Below are positions 1 to 11,213 of a stretch of 36,870 bases of DNA, piece by piece; the first letter of the stretch is position 1, and every line of letters begins with the position of its first letter. Below the pieces are notes generated by a model, which made no database searches, had not been told where the DNA came from, and was given only the letters and a program-made list of their open reading frames with translations. This stretch comes from Mnemiopsis leidyi (lineage: Eukaryota > Ctenophora > Tentaculata > Lobata > Bolinopsidae): NCBI GenBank assembly GCA_000226015.1, contig JH155217.1, positions 27,341-64,210 on the forward strand, in the 5' to 3' direction. The position numbers and the translations under genes were made by a program.

Positions 1-439
1 GCTACAATCTTTAAGATTGTTTGATGTTTAAACTTTTAAACTGCAGCCTATCGGCGATGTTTATGTTAACCAGCACTCCGTTGTTTGGTCTGGATCAGTG
101 GATCCGTGTTAAAGTGTTGAGAAGGAGGTACCATGTTTATAGTGCATTATCACGTGGTTATTTGACATGAGTTATGAGACCTTGTAAGTCTCTGTCCACG
201 TAAGCACGTAGTATGCTGAGTCGAGATTAAAGTTCAGATTTGAGCTACGAAAGTGATGAAAAGGATTCTGTGGATTTCCATACTAATTAATGAAATCCAC
301 GTTACAACATGAGGATAGAGTAACCACAATTTGGGAGGGGGGGGGGGGGGAGATTTGCCGGCAAGGTTGGGGCAAGCTCAATTGTTTTTGCACGATATCC
401 CAAAATCTTCTATCTATAAAAGGGGGAGATTGGTGGTCT

Positions 440-575
440 AGGTTGAAATATCTACTTATCTATCTATCCGTCTGTTTATCTATACATCTGGCTAGCTTTC
501 TATCTACCTATCAAGCAGCTATCTACTTATCTGTCTATCCGTCTGTTTATCTATACATCTGGCAGCTAGAAGATG
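440..575. repeat. Duplicated ATCT-rich microsatellite block
   Basis: Two near-identical blocks of about 75 bp built from TATC/ATCT motifs, each ending in the stretch tttatctatacatctggc. The open frame across it (290-586) is a by-product of the repeat. Confidence 0.8.
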
Positions 576-1989
576 ACGGGTGCTAAACCTTTTGAAATAT
601 TGCAGAACAGTGTCTGATTTGTTACAAAAAAGATGATTACGTACATTATAGTCCTATTCATAACAAAAATCACCCAATATTAATCATAAACTCTAGGCAC
701 GAAGGCGGGCCTTAGAGGAACTCTTGTTATGGACATTTTGGGGACCTCGCCACCTAGGTCCTAGAAAGCATTTCTAGGATCTGTAAGCAACATGACGATA
801 ATGACATGGATGTCAAACTTTCACCCTGTAATTATTCTTTAACCTGACTTATTTCTGTCCCACTACTGCAAGTTGAGCGCGTTCACTTATACCCCACATG
901 AATACGCGGCGTTACGCTACCGTTCTAAATATTACGCTACAAATCTTAATATAGACACGGCACGGTATTGGTGAGTAAGTTAACCGTTTTATCGGAAAAC
1001 TATCATTCCAGTTTACTCCCAGATCCGTCTATAATCCGGTCTTTAAAAAGCCTTCACACTGTCCTCCGCCAGTTTCATTTAATCTTGTAGCACGTGGTTA
1101 CCCACTCAAATAAACCTAATTATCAAATAAAATCAAACCAGACCCATTCAAACAAGACTCATTGAAACTAAACCTTGCACTGAGTCTACAAGCTAAAACC
1201 CACCCATTAAATATAGACTATAGTTATATGTAAGTATTATGTTAGCACAAAGCCGAGAGCGAAAGTGGTTATCAGTTTGAGTAGCTTTTAAGGACTGGCC
1301 AGTCTTATCAAAAATAACACATTTCGTGATACCTGTGTGATTAAAGCTGTGATGGAGACCAGCGCAAGTTATTTGCATTTTAGCGATATATGTCTAAAGT
1401 ACCGATCTGATCAATCATGCTTCGTTCTAAGAATGCTGTTGCTGTTCCTAAGTTCAATATTCTGCGTCTCCCGCATTTCTATAGATTATAGAATCTTACA
1501 ATTATCACGATGATTCGAGTAGTTCTTAGAATTAAATCTAGATTAAAAGAATTCAAAATCCTCATTTTAAAGTTACAATTTGTCGAAATTCAATTTTCTA
1601 CTACACAGTTGGGTTAAATACCTTTTATTGGTGGCCTCCCCATAAGATAAAGACCAGAGCCAGAGAACATTTATTTCTTGGCCTCTGAAGGCTTGAAATA
1701 AATGAACCTTAGCGGGGCTGTTTTAATGAATAAAATGTCCAGACTTTAAGCCTGGATCAGATCTTTCCTACAACCGTACGGCTTTGTCCTCTTTCGTTCC
1801 ATTTCTCCTAAAACCTTATATTGCAACCATAACCCACCAATCATTCACCAAATCTTTAATAGTAGAACAATTATAGGGGGGGTTTGAAACTTAAAAAAGG
1901 CTAAAATAGTAAATCCCGATTTCGGGAATTTAAAGGTAGGTATTGCATTTTAGAGCCACTTTTTGAATTATTTTAGACTCTTTCCGTTG

Positions 1990-2650
1990 AAATTTAGTAG
2001 CTTTGTTGATTTTCTCTGTAGACTTGAAAATGCGTTTTTAGAAAACTTTTCATCAAATATTTCGAACTGACACGTTCATATTCATTTACTGAAATGAAAA
2101 TAGGTAAATCGATAAAATTCCACGCCCAAAACAAATTTATGATCGAGTAGAAAACGTTCGAGTAGAAAATGTCAGGAAAATTAAGGAGGCAAGGGTGATT
2201 TTAAAAAACAAGCCTGACCTCAATAATCGCGAGGAACAATCGGAACTTAGAAAATATTTGGTGTAAATTATTTAATGTAATTTACAGTTTTATACTGCAC
2301 AGATGCACGTAATTATCTTTCATCCCATTATGTATTTGATTGTCCGTTTTTCAGTTGAAGATAAGATAAGGCTTGATTATTATCTAACATTGTAACGTTT
2401 CCCCATCTAAGATTGTGACGTTTCCCCATCTAAGATTGTGACGTTTCTTATCTAAGATTGTGACGTTTTCTATCTAGTATTGTGACGTTTTCTACTCGAT
2501 CACAAATTTGTTTTGGGCGTAGAATTTTATCGATTTACCTATTATCATTTCAGTAAATGAATATGAACGTGTCAGTTCGAAATATTTGATGAAAAGTTTC
2601 CTAAAAAACGCATATTCAAGTCTACAGAGAAATCAACAAAGCTACTAAAT
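1990..2650. repeat. Fold-back (inverted-repeat) element, MITE-like
   Basis: The arms at about 1990-2156 and 2486-2650 are near-perfect reverse complements over roughly 165 bp. Landmarks such as atcgataaaatt and the acgttcatattcatttac stretch occur in both orientations. A diverged third copy of one arm lies at about 35998-36130, so this is a dispersed family. There is no coding capacity. The loop contains a 23-bp tandem repeat. Target-site duplications could not be identified. Confidence 0.8.
2389..2492. repeat. Tandem repeat, about 23 bp (gtgacgtttccccatctaag)
   Basis: About four to five units of attgtgacgtttccccatct lie in the loop of the fold-back element. Later units are shortened and the last merges into the right arm. 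Confidence 0.75.
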
Positions 2651-3026
2651 TTGAAGAATGAGACTTAATAACTACTTGCTGCTATCAGAAACTCTTTCCG
2701 TTGAATAATGAAATGCCTATACCGTCATATTTTTAAATGTATCGCATTTACGACCAAACGCATCTAAGAGTCTTTTTATTATCTAATTGGAATATCTTAA
2801 TTTAAAGTCAATTTTATGAATTTTATGCCGATGTTGAATTTTTGACCCAAACTTTATTTTAAACTTCTCTAAAAGATTTTTCAGTTTGACTGTGTATCCT
2901 TAGTTTTGAATATATCGCATGCTCGTATATATCTTCTACGTCTGCTCCAGTTATTCTAGGGTAGGTATTGAGTGCCCCCACCTCCCCACAACAATAACAG
3001 CATTATCCCAGCAAGTCACACTGCAG

Positions 3027-4067
3027 ATGGACGAAACACACAACGAGACATGGACGGCTCTGTTCGGTAGATCTACTGCAGAGCCCACCAAACTGAGCCA
3101 ACCTGATTCGCCATGGTTTCAACACGCTCTGTCTGAAACCGAACAAACTGTCCTACTCTCTTGGACGGTCCTAGGAACTCTGGTAGCTGTGACTGGAAAC
3201 ACTGTAGTCTTAGTCTCGTCCTTGAAGTATAACGCCATACGACTCGACCGTATATCGATAGTGCTGATCAGGAACCTGGCTACAGCTGACCTGGGACACG
3301 GTCTCTACATAATGACAACTGTACCTCTAATAGTCACACAGAGCAATGTTTACGGGAACCTCCCCTGCTACATCCTCAGCACATTCTCCAACTTCTCCAT
3401 GGGAGCTAGCTTTGTTTTCGTCAGCGCTCTCAACGCCAGTAAGCTCAGCACTCTCATCTTCCCACTGCAGTCTAACATGAGGCGCTATCGTAGAGGACGC
3501 CGGATATCCTACACAATCTGGTTTCTAATGACGGTGTTCATTGTGGTGATCTCACTGCCAGCTCTGCTGCCGGGAAACCTCAACGTGATTTACTCCTCCG
3601 CCTCACTGAGATGTTTCTCTCGCTTTTACTCCACCGGACCTGTCAGCATTCTTGTCCCTCTAATTGCTATGGTATTTCTATTAGTTCCCTTACTGGTTGT
3701 CATGGTAACCACATTCTGGTTGCTGGGATACGTTGCAAGAGTCAGGGGGATCAACAGACAAGCCATCCTCACTCTACTCAGTATTTCGGCAACTTTCCTC
3801 CTCTCCTGTCTCCCTACCTGCCTTTTTTATCTTTTCAAAGAGGTCTCCGACCAAGGGGACAAGTCAGCTTTCTGGTTGGGCGTTCTATTCAGGTTGTCAG
3901 TACAGGCGGTCAACTTAAACTCCATGGCAAACCCCTTCATTTACCTCATCACAGTTCAAAGCTTTGCTGGGTTTGTAAAAATGATCTCCGGTAGATTGTG
4001 GGTACGATTTTATCGGACTTTGTGGAGAGTAAGACGGAGAGCCGGAACCGTTTTGACGAAAAAATAA
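3027..4067 (+). CDS. Rhodopsin-class (class A) orphan GPCR, single exon
   Basis: 346-aa seven-transmembrane receptor of the plasma membrane. Visible class A marks: the GN pair of TM1 (residues 57-58), LATAD in TM2 (84-88), the TM3 cysteine (C114) with a partner in the second extracellular loop (C196), a CLP motif in TM6 in place of CWxP, and NPFIY in TM7 (302-306). The usual DRY at the end of TM3 is replaced by SKL, although the following PL in loop 2 is kept. The N-terminus has an N-glycosylation sequon (NET, residues 6-8), and the tail is short and rich in Arg/Lys. I chose the ATG at 3027. The frame stays open upstream to 2919, but those 36 residues look unlike a receptor N-terminus, and CTGCAG directly before the ATG could also be a splice acceptor. 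A poly(A) signal lies 47 bases after the stop. Ligand unknown. Confidence 0.85.
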   Translation: MDETHNETWTALFGRSTAEPTKLSQPDSPWFQHALSETEQTVLLSWTVLGTLVAVTGNTVVLVSSLKYNAIRLDRISIVLIRNLATADLGHGLYIMTTVPLIVTQSNVYGNLPCYILSTFSNFSMGASFVFVSALNASKLSTLIFPLQSNMRRYRRGRRISYTIWFLMTVFIVVISLPALLPGNLNVIYSSASLRCFSRFYSTGPVSILVPLIAMVFLLVPLLVVMVTTFWLLGYVARVRGINRQAILTLLSISATFLLSCLPTCLFYLFKEVSDQGDKSAFWLGVLFRLSVQAVNLNSMANPFIYLITVQSFAGFVKMISGRLWVRFYRTLWRVRRRAGTVLTKK

Positions 4068-4113
4068 ATTAAAATTAAGATACTACGGACCAGGTTCCTT
4101 TTGTGAGTGGGCT

Positions 4114-4119
4114 AATAAA
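4114..4119 (+). promoter_or_regulatory. Candidate poly(A) signal AATAAA of the GPCR gene
   Basis: A canonical AATAAA hexamer 47 bases downstream of the receptor stop codon, on the same strand. Cleavage is inferred, not seen. Confidence 0.55.
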
Positions 4120-6830
4120 AACACAACGGACCAACAAGATTGTTCCCAAATGCTGAAAATGCTGGTTGCTGTATGTATTTTCTGTGTCTTTACTTATGGA
4201 AATGGTTTTTGTTCTATCAAAAAGATCCAAATTCATAAACAATTGATAAAGACAATTTCATTGAGAAGAAACTTTGCTGCCGTATAAACGACGACTACCA
4301 AACTGGGTAAAACAGTGGCGAAAAATCTAAATAAGTAGTGAAATTACAAACAAGCGATTTTGATAGTCGTGCCATTAATCTTGCAAAATTTTCCCATATT
4401 TTTATGACGATGTGGCACCCCTTATCACGGCACCCTCCGGCGTAGCCGGGGCAACCAGGGCAGCGTTACCATGGTTACGTCACTGGGTAGAAAATAAAAC
4501 TTACGTCGGATGGGTAAAACAGCTCATCTTCCTCCGTACTACTGTTTTCACCAGAGTGATTCTTTATACTCTCGTGCGGGGAACTGAAAACAGTGTAAGA
4601 CTTTGATAAGAAATTACTGCTCTTTGAAGAGGAAATTACTGCTCTTGAGAAGCAGTAAGGTGATAGTTATTTTGTTGCAATGGTATGACTGGATTCAGTC
4701 TGCATAAGTTCCGATTGTGGGATTTCTCATGTGTCTTACCTAACCCACGTAACTTGTCTGTATGTCAGACGTCAGTGATAAATGCAAAGATTTTCGTGTG
4801 CGGTAAAGCAGTCGCCTTGTGATAAGCCCAGTATGAAAGTTAAACAATAAAATACTACCGAAAATAATTCCAGCAACCAGTTGAGATTAATAGCTAACTG
4901 CAGTGTTACCTCGAATGTCATAGACAAACTAATAAGTATACAAATTTCGAGAGTGGATCCACAAGATTTGATATTTGAAATCAAAACCTAGGAGCACACA
5001 TTCCAGAAGCGCCAGAAAATCGGCAGTTCGGTAAAATAATATACTTATAGTAGAATGATTAGACTAAGTGCCGGACAACTATCATTTTTTGTGTACACTG
5101 TATTGTGTATACTGTATTGTGTATACTGTATTGTGTATACTGTATTGTGTATACTTTATTGTGTATACTTAATACTGTATCGTGTATACTGTATTGGTAC
5201 TTGGATGAAATCCCTCCACATGCAACTCACTACCTAATTAAACTAAACGCGAGTATGCGCGCGACAAATGCGCGCAATTTGGTGCGCATTTGTGTCAGCT
5301 AATTTGACACGAGGCGGCTAGTACAAACACGCCTTTTCGCGTGACGCAGAAGTCACACTCTGTGTTGTCGTAATTTCCGCATTAACTCCGAAGTCTTCAA
5401 GAAGGAAACTGGAAAAGGAAACTGACGTGGTTTAGTTCAAACCTGGTTATTTGATGGAGTTGGACGCAAGCAACCTGGAAACCACCTCCTTTCGCAAACA
5501 ATTTTAACTTCTCATCAGCAGGACATTGCATTATCTGATAACAAACATTTAATTAGGACCTAGGAGATATGGGTATGAAATAAAATTCTCATGAATTTTA
5601 AATGACTATCAAAATGAAACTAGAGTACTCTACCTGCGCCAGATCAATGTGACCAATAGCGACGGTCTTGTATCCTAATATCGTTCTGTTTCTGTACCTC
5701 TTTCTTCTTTGTAAACTCAGTTTCAATATGTTTTCCTCCCTTTTCAAGTAATGTGGGTACTGAAAAAGACACTCAAAATTTGGGACATGTAAACCACAAC
5801 ATTTTCATCAACATCAATAAATTGCCATTGATCTTAAATCAGGAACAATTTGATCATTATGCCCAAGATGTGAAGCAATGGATGACAACAGAAAGTGCCT
5901 TTTTATTCCATTATCAGAAATAAACGGTAACATTTGCCACTCTACAACGATGCTTAGTGACCAACTTTTCAATTGAGTAAAGAACATTTGAGAAAAGAAC
6001 ATTTAAATTCTGGTTTATTGAATAACAAATATCATATTGTTGAATAACAAATATCATATGTAAAGATTAAGACCACCAATGGCCAGTGACTCGATTTTTT
6101 TTATGCAGTGCGTGACAGCGCAAACAGCCACCAGAGCGAAGCGCAGCCGCGCACAATAATTCTAATTGGCGACCACCTAATGAGCTTCTTGAGAAGTTCT
6201 ACTTATCTGCAAAGTTTTAGTGTTCTACAAGAAGTATCTATTGAGTATCCTATGTACTTTGTAACAAAGAAAATATACAAAATGTACTTCTGAACTTCTA
6301 GCTAGTTTCTCAAAAAACGATGTACAATTTTATTCAAACCTGAAAAGAAAAACAGTAGTCCAACTCAGCAAGACCGTTGTTTAGGTAAATCTCATCAGTT
6401 CTCAACGTTCTTCTGAAATTCTGAAACGCAAACAATAGTACATTATGGTAGTTCTAACTATAACCCTTCATCAAATCATTCTTGTCTCAGATTTTCAGTG
6501 AAATTAAGGCACCTCTCAAGAGACCCGATGTGGCATTGTATTTCTGCAGGGAGAATCTTGTGGAATATGCCAAATGCAGCCAAATTCATCTCACGTTCAT
6601 TTTCCTTGTTTTAGGGTCATTTCTTGAGCTCTTTACTCTTAAGGTTACTTTTGTTTTCCCGTTTAGAAATATCTTATCGGAAAAAATTGGAGCTCTAGTA
6701 TGTCCGGCGTGACCACAGCCTTAAATAGGGAAATAGTTAATAGACACAGCCTTAAAAGCTAAAATATTAAGGAAATAGTTAATAGACTTTTGGCCCCTAT
6801 TTGATCCGTACAACATTATCATAACAACAT
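4120..6830. other. Intergenic region without a recognisable gene
   Basis: No coding sequence with recognisable domains on either strand. It holds a 14-bp tandem repeat at about 5094-5195, a small hairpin at about 5266-5300 (gacaaatgcgc against gcgcatttgtgtc), and a 21-bp duplication (ttgaataacaaatatcatat) at about 6016-6060. Confidence 0.55.
5094..5195. repeat. Tandem repeat, 14 bp (tatactgtattgtg)
   Basis: About seven units of tatactgtattgtg in a row, slightly diverged toward the 3' end. The open frames across it are repeat-derived. Confidence 0.85.
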
Positions 6831-6834
6831 TATT

Positions 6835-7551
6835 ATATATTCCGTTCCCGCACGGAATTCCGACTTTGACGGAATTCTGACTAGCACTGAATTCCGATTT
6901 AAGTTAACAAAATTTGCGCACTGAATTCCGACTTGCACTGAATTCCGAAGAAATGCACTGAATTCCTAAGGGGCTCACGGAATTCCGACTCGGGAGATTG
7001 TTGTTGAGGAGTCCATGAACGGTAAACATCTGTGTCATGAGGTTAGGAGAAGTTTTGAAGGTTCCGTCAATGATGAAGTGATCAGCATCCTGTAGGACAG
7101 CGGTATTCTGTGGTGTACCGAAAAGGAAAGATCGTGACCTGTGCTTCGTAGTATATCCCGAGTCACATAGAAGAAGAGGTTCTTCAGAAGTGGCGGTGAT
7201 GTAGGGGGAGGGTAGGACTAGGTCTTCAAGTGTAGTAGTGGTCTCAGCGTCTCAGTTCATCTCGCAAGCTTGTTATCGCGATCATATCCCTCGTCATGGT
7301 CACATCCTGCTTACCACCTCGCCATGCAGGCCCTGTAATGGCTCACACCACGATCATGTGAGCCATCACCTCAAGAACCCACCAATCATGCAACTCAGAA
7401 GACCAATATCAAATAAAATGTGAGGCCCGTGCTGTAAGGGGAACGTGAGCCCGACTCGGAATACCGTGCGCTACCTGCACGGGATTCCGACTGCACTGAA
7501 TTCCTAATTTAGAAATTGAGGTTGTCGGAATTCCGTGCGTGTACCGTATAT
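6835..7551. mobile_element. TIR element with MULE transposase fragment
   Basis: The ends are inverted copies: about 30 bp at 6835-6864 and 7523-7551 both read TATATA, then a short variable part, then CGCACGGAATTCCGAC. Many subterminal copies of a cactgaattccgac motif lie inside, inverted between the two sides. The centre contains a transposase fragment on the - strand. The arrangement fits an internally deleted Mutator-like element or a non-autonomous element that kept part of a transposase. No clear target-site duplication was seen. Confidence 0.6.
6904..7251 (-). pseudogene. MULE-type transposase fragment
   Basis: Read on the - strand, positions 7251 to 6904 form an open frame of 115 codons with no start codon at its head; it follows a stop directly. 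It contains DADHFIIDGTFKTSP followed by a QMFTVHG segment, the pattern typical of the N-terminal part of the MULE transposase domain, where the Asp of DGTF is the first catalytic acidic residue. The last 30 or so codons run into the GAATTC-rich subterminal repeats and are not transposase. The rest of the catalytic core is missing. Upstream, at 7252-7440, a degenerate FLYWCH-like stretch with stops may be present (weak). Confidence 0.65.
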
Positions 7552-7654
7552 AGCGCCCTGTACAGCTTAGAAAGATAATGTAACATTAAAAGGTTATCAA
7601 AGGTGTTAGGTCCTAAATCCTACGAAAATTTTACACTTCAATTACAGTCCTTCT

Positions 7655-7716
7655 CTGGTTTTAAGAAAAATATTACGGAATATCCGCATTAAAGTATATT
7701 ACGGAATATCCGCATT
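7655..7716. repeat. 28-bp tandem duplication
   Basis: Two adjacent copies of a stretch containing tattacggaatatccgcat followed by taaagt. Confidence 0.75.
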
Positions 7717-8111
7717 AAAGTTTTCCATTTTATCAACCCTTACAGCGAACACTGCTGCAGATATTACGTCTCAACAGCTGCATTATCTTAAGATGATTTA
7801 TACTTTTCTACAGAAATAACATTACACAAAAACTGCAATTAAGTAGCACGATGACGATATGGCATGGTAAAGTATGACACACTTACCCCTACACTCATCG
7901 AAGCACAGATTGTGACACTAGGGAATTCTGTATCGAACGGTTTGGCCATCTTTACCTCCAGCAGCTTGAATGTACAGGTTCTGAAAGATGTTATCACATG
8001 ACTAAGTTAACAATAGTATAGGTCACCCGTCACAGTGCAGTATAAACAGTATTGTAAGTCAGAATTCCAGTGAATGTCATAGAATCCCATATATAACTTA
8101 AAATGATGGTA

Positions 8112-8468
8112 CAGTCATCCCCCGATTTAACGGGCTTTTCGGGGGAAAGCAAAAATGCACGGTAAATCAGGGGACCCGGTCAATCGGGGGAGTGCCATTT
8201 GGGGCCTGAAATTGTCTCTTATATGTCTATAAACCGTTTTATGTGTCTATATACCATCTTTCTGTCATTGGAACAATGTTGAATAAGTAAAAAGTGTTAG
8301 CCCTACTGTATTACATAGTTTTGACGACAAAATTTAACAATTGCCATGGAAATACTGGAGTTTATACTGGGTCTATTGTTCCCCGGGTAAAATTTCGGGG
8401 AAAAGAAATGAAGCCCGGTATATCGGGGGACCCGGTAAATCGGGGCCCGGTAAATCGGGGAATGACTG
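8112..8468. mobile_element. pogo/Tigger-like MITE with TA target duplications
   Basis: A 357-bp element bounded by inverted ends that start CAGTCATCCCCCGATTTAAC on the left and, reverse-complemented, CAGTCATTCCCCGATTTACC on the right. A TA dinucleotide flanks each end (8110-8111 and 8469-8470), the target duplication of Tc1/mariner/pogo elements. The subterminal region repeats cggtaaatcgggg motifs. There is no transposase, so it is non-autonomous. The terminal CAGT and TA target are established hallmarks; assignment to pogo rather than mariner is inference. Confidence 0.8.
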
Positions 8469-8554
8469 TAATAAAGTTTGATATTGTTATAAAGAAAAGT
8501 TTTTTTGGAATTTCGATTAGTGAGAAGTTGGAAGACAGTGCTTTCTAGCTTCTG

Positions 8555-8695
8555 ATGTGGAGCAAAGTGCTAATCTTGGAATGCAATGTGGAGCAGCTTG
8601 GTAAAGAAAAGTGCTAACCTTGGAATGCAATGTGGAGCAGCTTGATAAAGAAAAGTGCTAACCTTGGAATGCAATGTGGAGCAGTGCGTTCTCCC
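8555..8695. repeat. 50-bp tandem repeat
   Basis: About two and a half copies of a unit containing gcaatgtggagcagcttg and agaaaagtgctaaccttgga. No gene overlaps it. Confidence 0.8.
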
Positions 8696-8699
8696 TCCC

Positions 8700-9780
8700 A
8701 GGTAGAAAATAGTTTCATGGACAGCGGTTTGGAGTAATTCTCCATCTCAGCAGTTTTATTTGATGAACTTCGTATTATACGTCTTTGATGTTACATTCTG
8801 AGAATAAAATCATTATTTTTTAGTGTCATAAATGGAAATTTTATAAACTTTATTGGGAAAAAATCAAGACTTGCAAGATAATAAGAAATAATTAGTTAAA
8901 TTGATGGCCAAGGTCTGAAAGTCTCCTGAGTCCTGCATTAATATGGCTAAGTAGATTTAAAACTACTAAGGACCTGTCATAGCCAACAAGGGATTTAGTA
9001 ACACTATTAAACATGAATTTATTTAGAACTTTCGAACAATACTGAATAGAAACACTATATGTGGATAATGCTTCAGAGATTACCCTTGAGCCCTATATAG
9101 ATAACAGCATGTTACAAAATATAATAATATAATAATAGCATGTTCCAAAAAAGTGTTGTCATGGAAATGGATGTTTGAACTGTCCACCATAGCCAATAGA
9201 GCCTTAATCTGTGCATGTTAGAGCTATTTTAATTCGCTGGACTGAAACAGTATTGCAGCATTTGGGCTAAGACAAGCAAAATATAGAAATTTGGCATTAG
9301 GTAAAATCGAAACTCTAAAAAAGGCAACCTCTAAATGAGCTGATAAAAACTTAAGGTTAGTTTTGACTCAAAATTGTCCAGAAACTATTGTACTAGTCTT
9401 GGTTTTTTGGCTGACACCTTTGCTCTTTCAGATACACAATAAGTGACAATGACAGCTCACAATTTGAAGAATGAACAATGATAAACTACTTTATTTCAAC
9501 ATAACACTTCCCCCTACATTCCTTGTCAAGCCACTTTGCCTTAACTGATAAACAGAAAACCATGAAATTGGCTGATTAGAAAGCACTCATAGAGTGTCAG
9601 CAAAATCAGTTAATGAATATAACAGTGTGTGGTGAGCTCACAAATGCCTTAGTGGGCAAAGAATACCCTCAGCCATATATATTTGGCTACAAATTAACTG
9701 CCATAGTGACCTAAAGAATACAGTGGTATTCTGAAGCCAAATTAAGCATACAGACCTGACATTGTTCATTTCTTCTCTTT
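8700..9780. other. Intergenic stretch with nothing recognisable
   Basis: AT-rich sequence with only short open frames lacking domains or codon structure. I see no gene, RNA or clear repeat. Confidence 0.5.
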
Positions 9781-9784
9781 GAAT

Positions 9785-10405
9785 AGAGATTTGGGGAATA
9801 AAACTGGCGGAATTTGTCCGCGGTGGATCCGAGCAGATCTGCAGCGTATCCACCAGAACATTCCTCTCGGCAGACTCTGGAGGACTCAGGCAGATCAGCC
9901 GCAGATTCCGCCTGGCTCCACCTAGTCTGATTGGACTTGTTCCGGGGCAGAATTATTCAGCAGAGTAACAAACAATTTAGTGGATCTTATCCGCCGGGGA
10001 ACTATTCCGCCAAAATAGATTGGTGAAACAAGTCTGCCGCCAGTTATAGTCCGTGGTGGAACTTGGCGGAACTATTCCGCCACGGAACTTTAACCCTAGG
10101 GTTAAAAGGTTAGGGTTAGGGTTAGAGTCAGGGTTAGGGTTACTTACTTTGCTTTGAGCGATCCTCGATCGAAAGGTTAGGGTTAGGGTAAGGGTTAGGG
10201 TTAGGGTGAGGTTAAGTCAACCCTAACCCTAACCCTAACTTAACCTTACCCTAACCCTAACCCTAACCCTAACCCTAACCCCTTTCCGCTGCGGAACCCT
10301 TACCCTAATCCACTAACGGCTGTAGCAGAATCCGCCAACAGCGGACTTAGTCTGCAGCAGAATCAGCAATTTTTATTGCTCGGACTTATTCCCCAGTTTC
10401 GCCAA
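9785..10405. repeat. Inverted-repeat region around head-to-head telomeric arrays
   Basis: The flanks of the telomeric core are rich in related tccgcc/ggcgga motifs that occur in opposite orientation on the two sides, and the outer parts both contain ggggaataa in inverted orientation (near 9793 and 10390). This suggests an inverted-repeat element with telomere-like DNA at its centre, though similarity between the flanks is patchy. Confidence 0.5.
10091..10281. repeat. Interstitial telomeric repeats, head to head
   Basis: The left half is built of TTAGGG units (with some variants) and the right half of CCCTAA units; the switch lies near 10213. A short non-telomeric insert (about 10141-10173) breaks the left array, and a six-base palindrome, ccctaggg, opens it. 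The orientation TTAGGG then CCCTAA is the one expected of a telomere-to-telomere fusion; see findings for the alternative. Confidence 0.9.
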
Positions 10406-10914
10406 CTTTTAGTAGAGCCCCTGGTATGAGGGCTGGCTTGGAGCAATTTGTGAAAATATGGCCGAAAAATCTAAATGAATAGTGAAGTTATTAAACCAAA
10501 CACGGGATTTTGCTAGTTGCACAGTTAACCTTGCAAAGTACAAGGAAAAAATAATTTCAAGGAAAACAATGATTTTATTTACAGCATTTTATAAATCAAA
10601 TCATAAATATGTTTCATTCTCTAAGAGTGTGGGGTGGCCCAGTATTGAGCGCATATATAGGAAAGTCAGACACGGAAAGGAGGAATAGGACCCCTGACAG
10701 GAGGGAATTGACCCTGGGTTGAAACTAGCCAAAAAAATAAGGAAAATGCCATAAAAATCGTTAAATCGGTAAAAGTGTTGTAACCTTCAAGATCTGGTTA
10801 CAATCTCTATGGTCGGTAACCTGACTGATGGAAAGACATCTGACTTGTATGAAAAGTCGTCCTGGCAGGAGGGAAAGACCCCTAACCGATGGAATTAGAC
10901 ATTGGACATGGATG

Positions 10915-11035
10915 GAAAGACATGGGTGTTGTAGTGGTATCTACCCTGACTTTCAATGCAGGAGATCGGGGGTTCCATTCCCACATCCGCCAATCCTAGA
11001 GGAATGCACTAAGGGCACTTGCCTATGCAATCTTC
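10915..11035 (+). repeat. Possible tRNA-derived SINE fragment
   Basis: An A-box-like stretch (tgttgtagtggtatc) is followed about 45 bases later by a B-box-like ggttccattccc, the spacing of a tRNA gene promoter. The anticodon stem does not form properly, so it is not a functional tRNA. A tail stretch (actaagggcacttgcc) resembles sequence found downstream of the tRNA head in some SINEs. Weak call. Confidence 0.3.
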
Positions 11036-11072
11036 TTCAGCTTCGGTCGACTCAGCCGAATGATCGGGAAAC

Positions 11073-11213
11073 TATGATTGAGGGTTGGTTAAATGATAAG
11101 GGTCTCCGTTAAAAGATCTACAATTTTCCAGAAGCCCCTTCAGTGTAACTGTAAAAGTCTGGGTACAGGTGTAACAAATAAAATAAAATCCAAGTTTGGG
11201 ATGGAAACGGTAT
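11073..11213. repeat. Left arm of a perfect 141-bp inverted repeat
   Basis: Exact reverse complement of 12037-12177. The 823 bp between the arms is GC-rich dispersed repeat sequence. The 120-codon open frame at 11795-12157 runs into the right arm and is not a gene. Confidence 0.9.

Larger units (their letters stand above)
1..2918. other. Intergenic region upstream of the GPCR
   Basis: No coding region can be supported here; the short open frames lack recognisable domains. It holds a poly-G run near 339-350, a duplicated TATC/ATCT-rich microsatellite block (about 450-570), a short dispersed repeat near 640-672 that recurs at 33.05-33.28 kb, and a large fold-back repeat at about 1990-2650, listed separately. 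Confidence 0.6.

Noticed and set aside
10915..11010. Functional tRNA gene
   Set aside because: A- and B-box-like motifs are present but the anticodon stem and acceptor stem do not pair; at best a SINE remnant.
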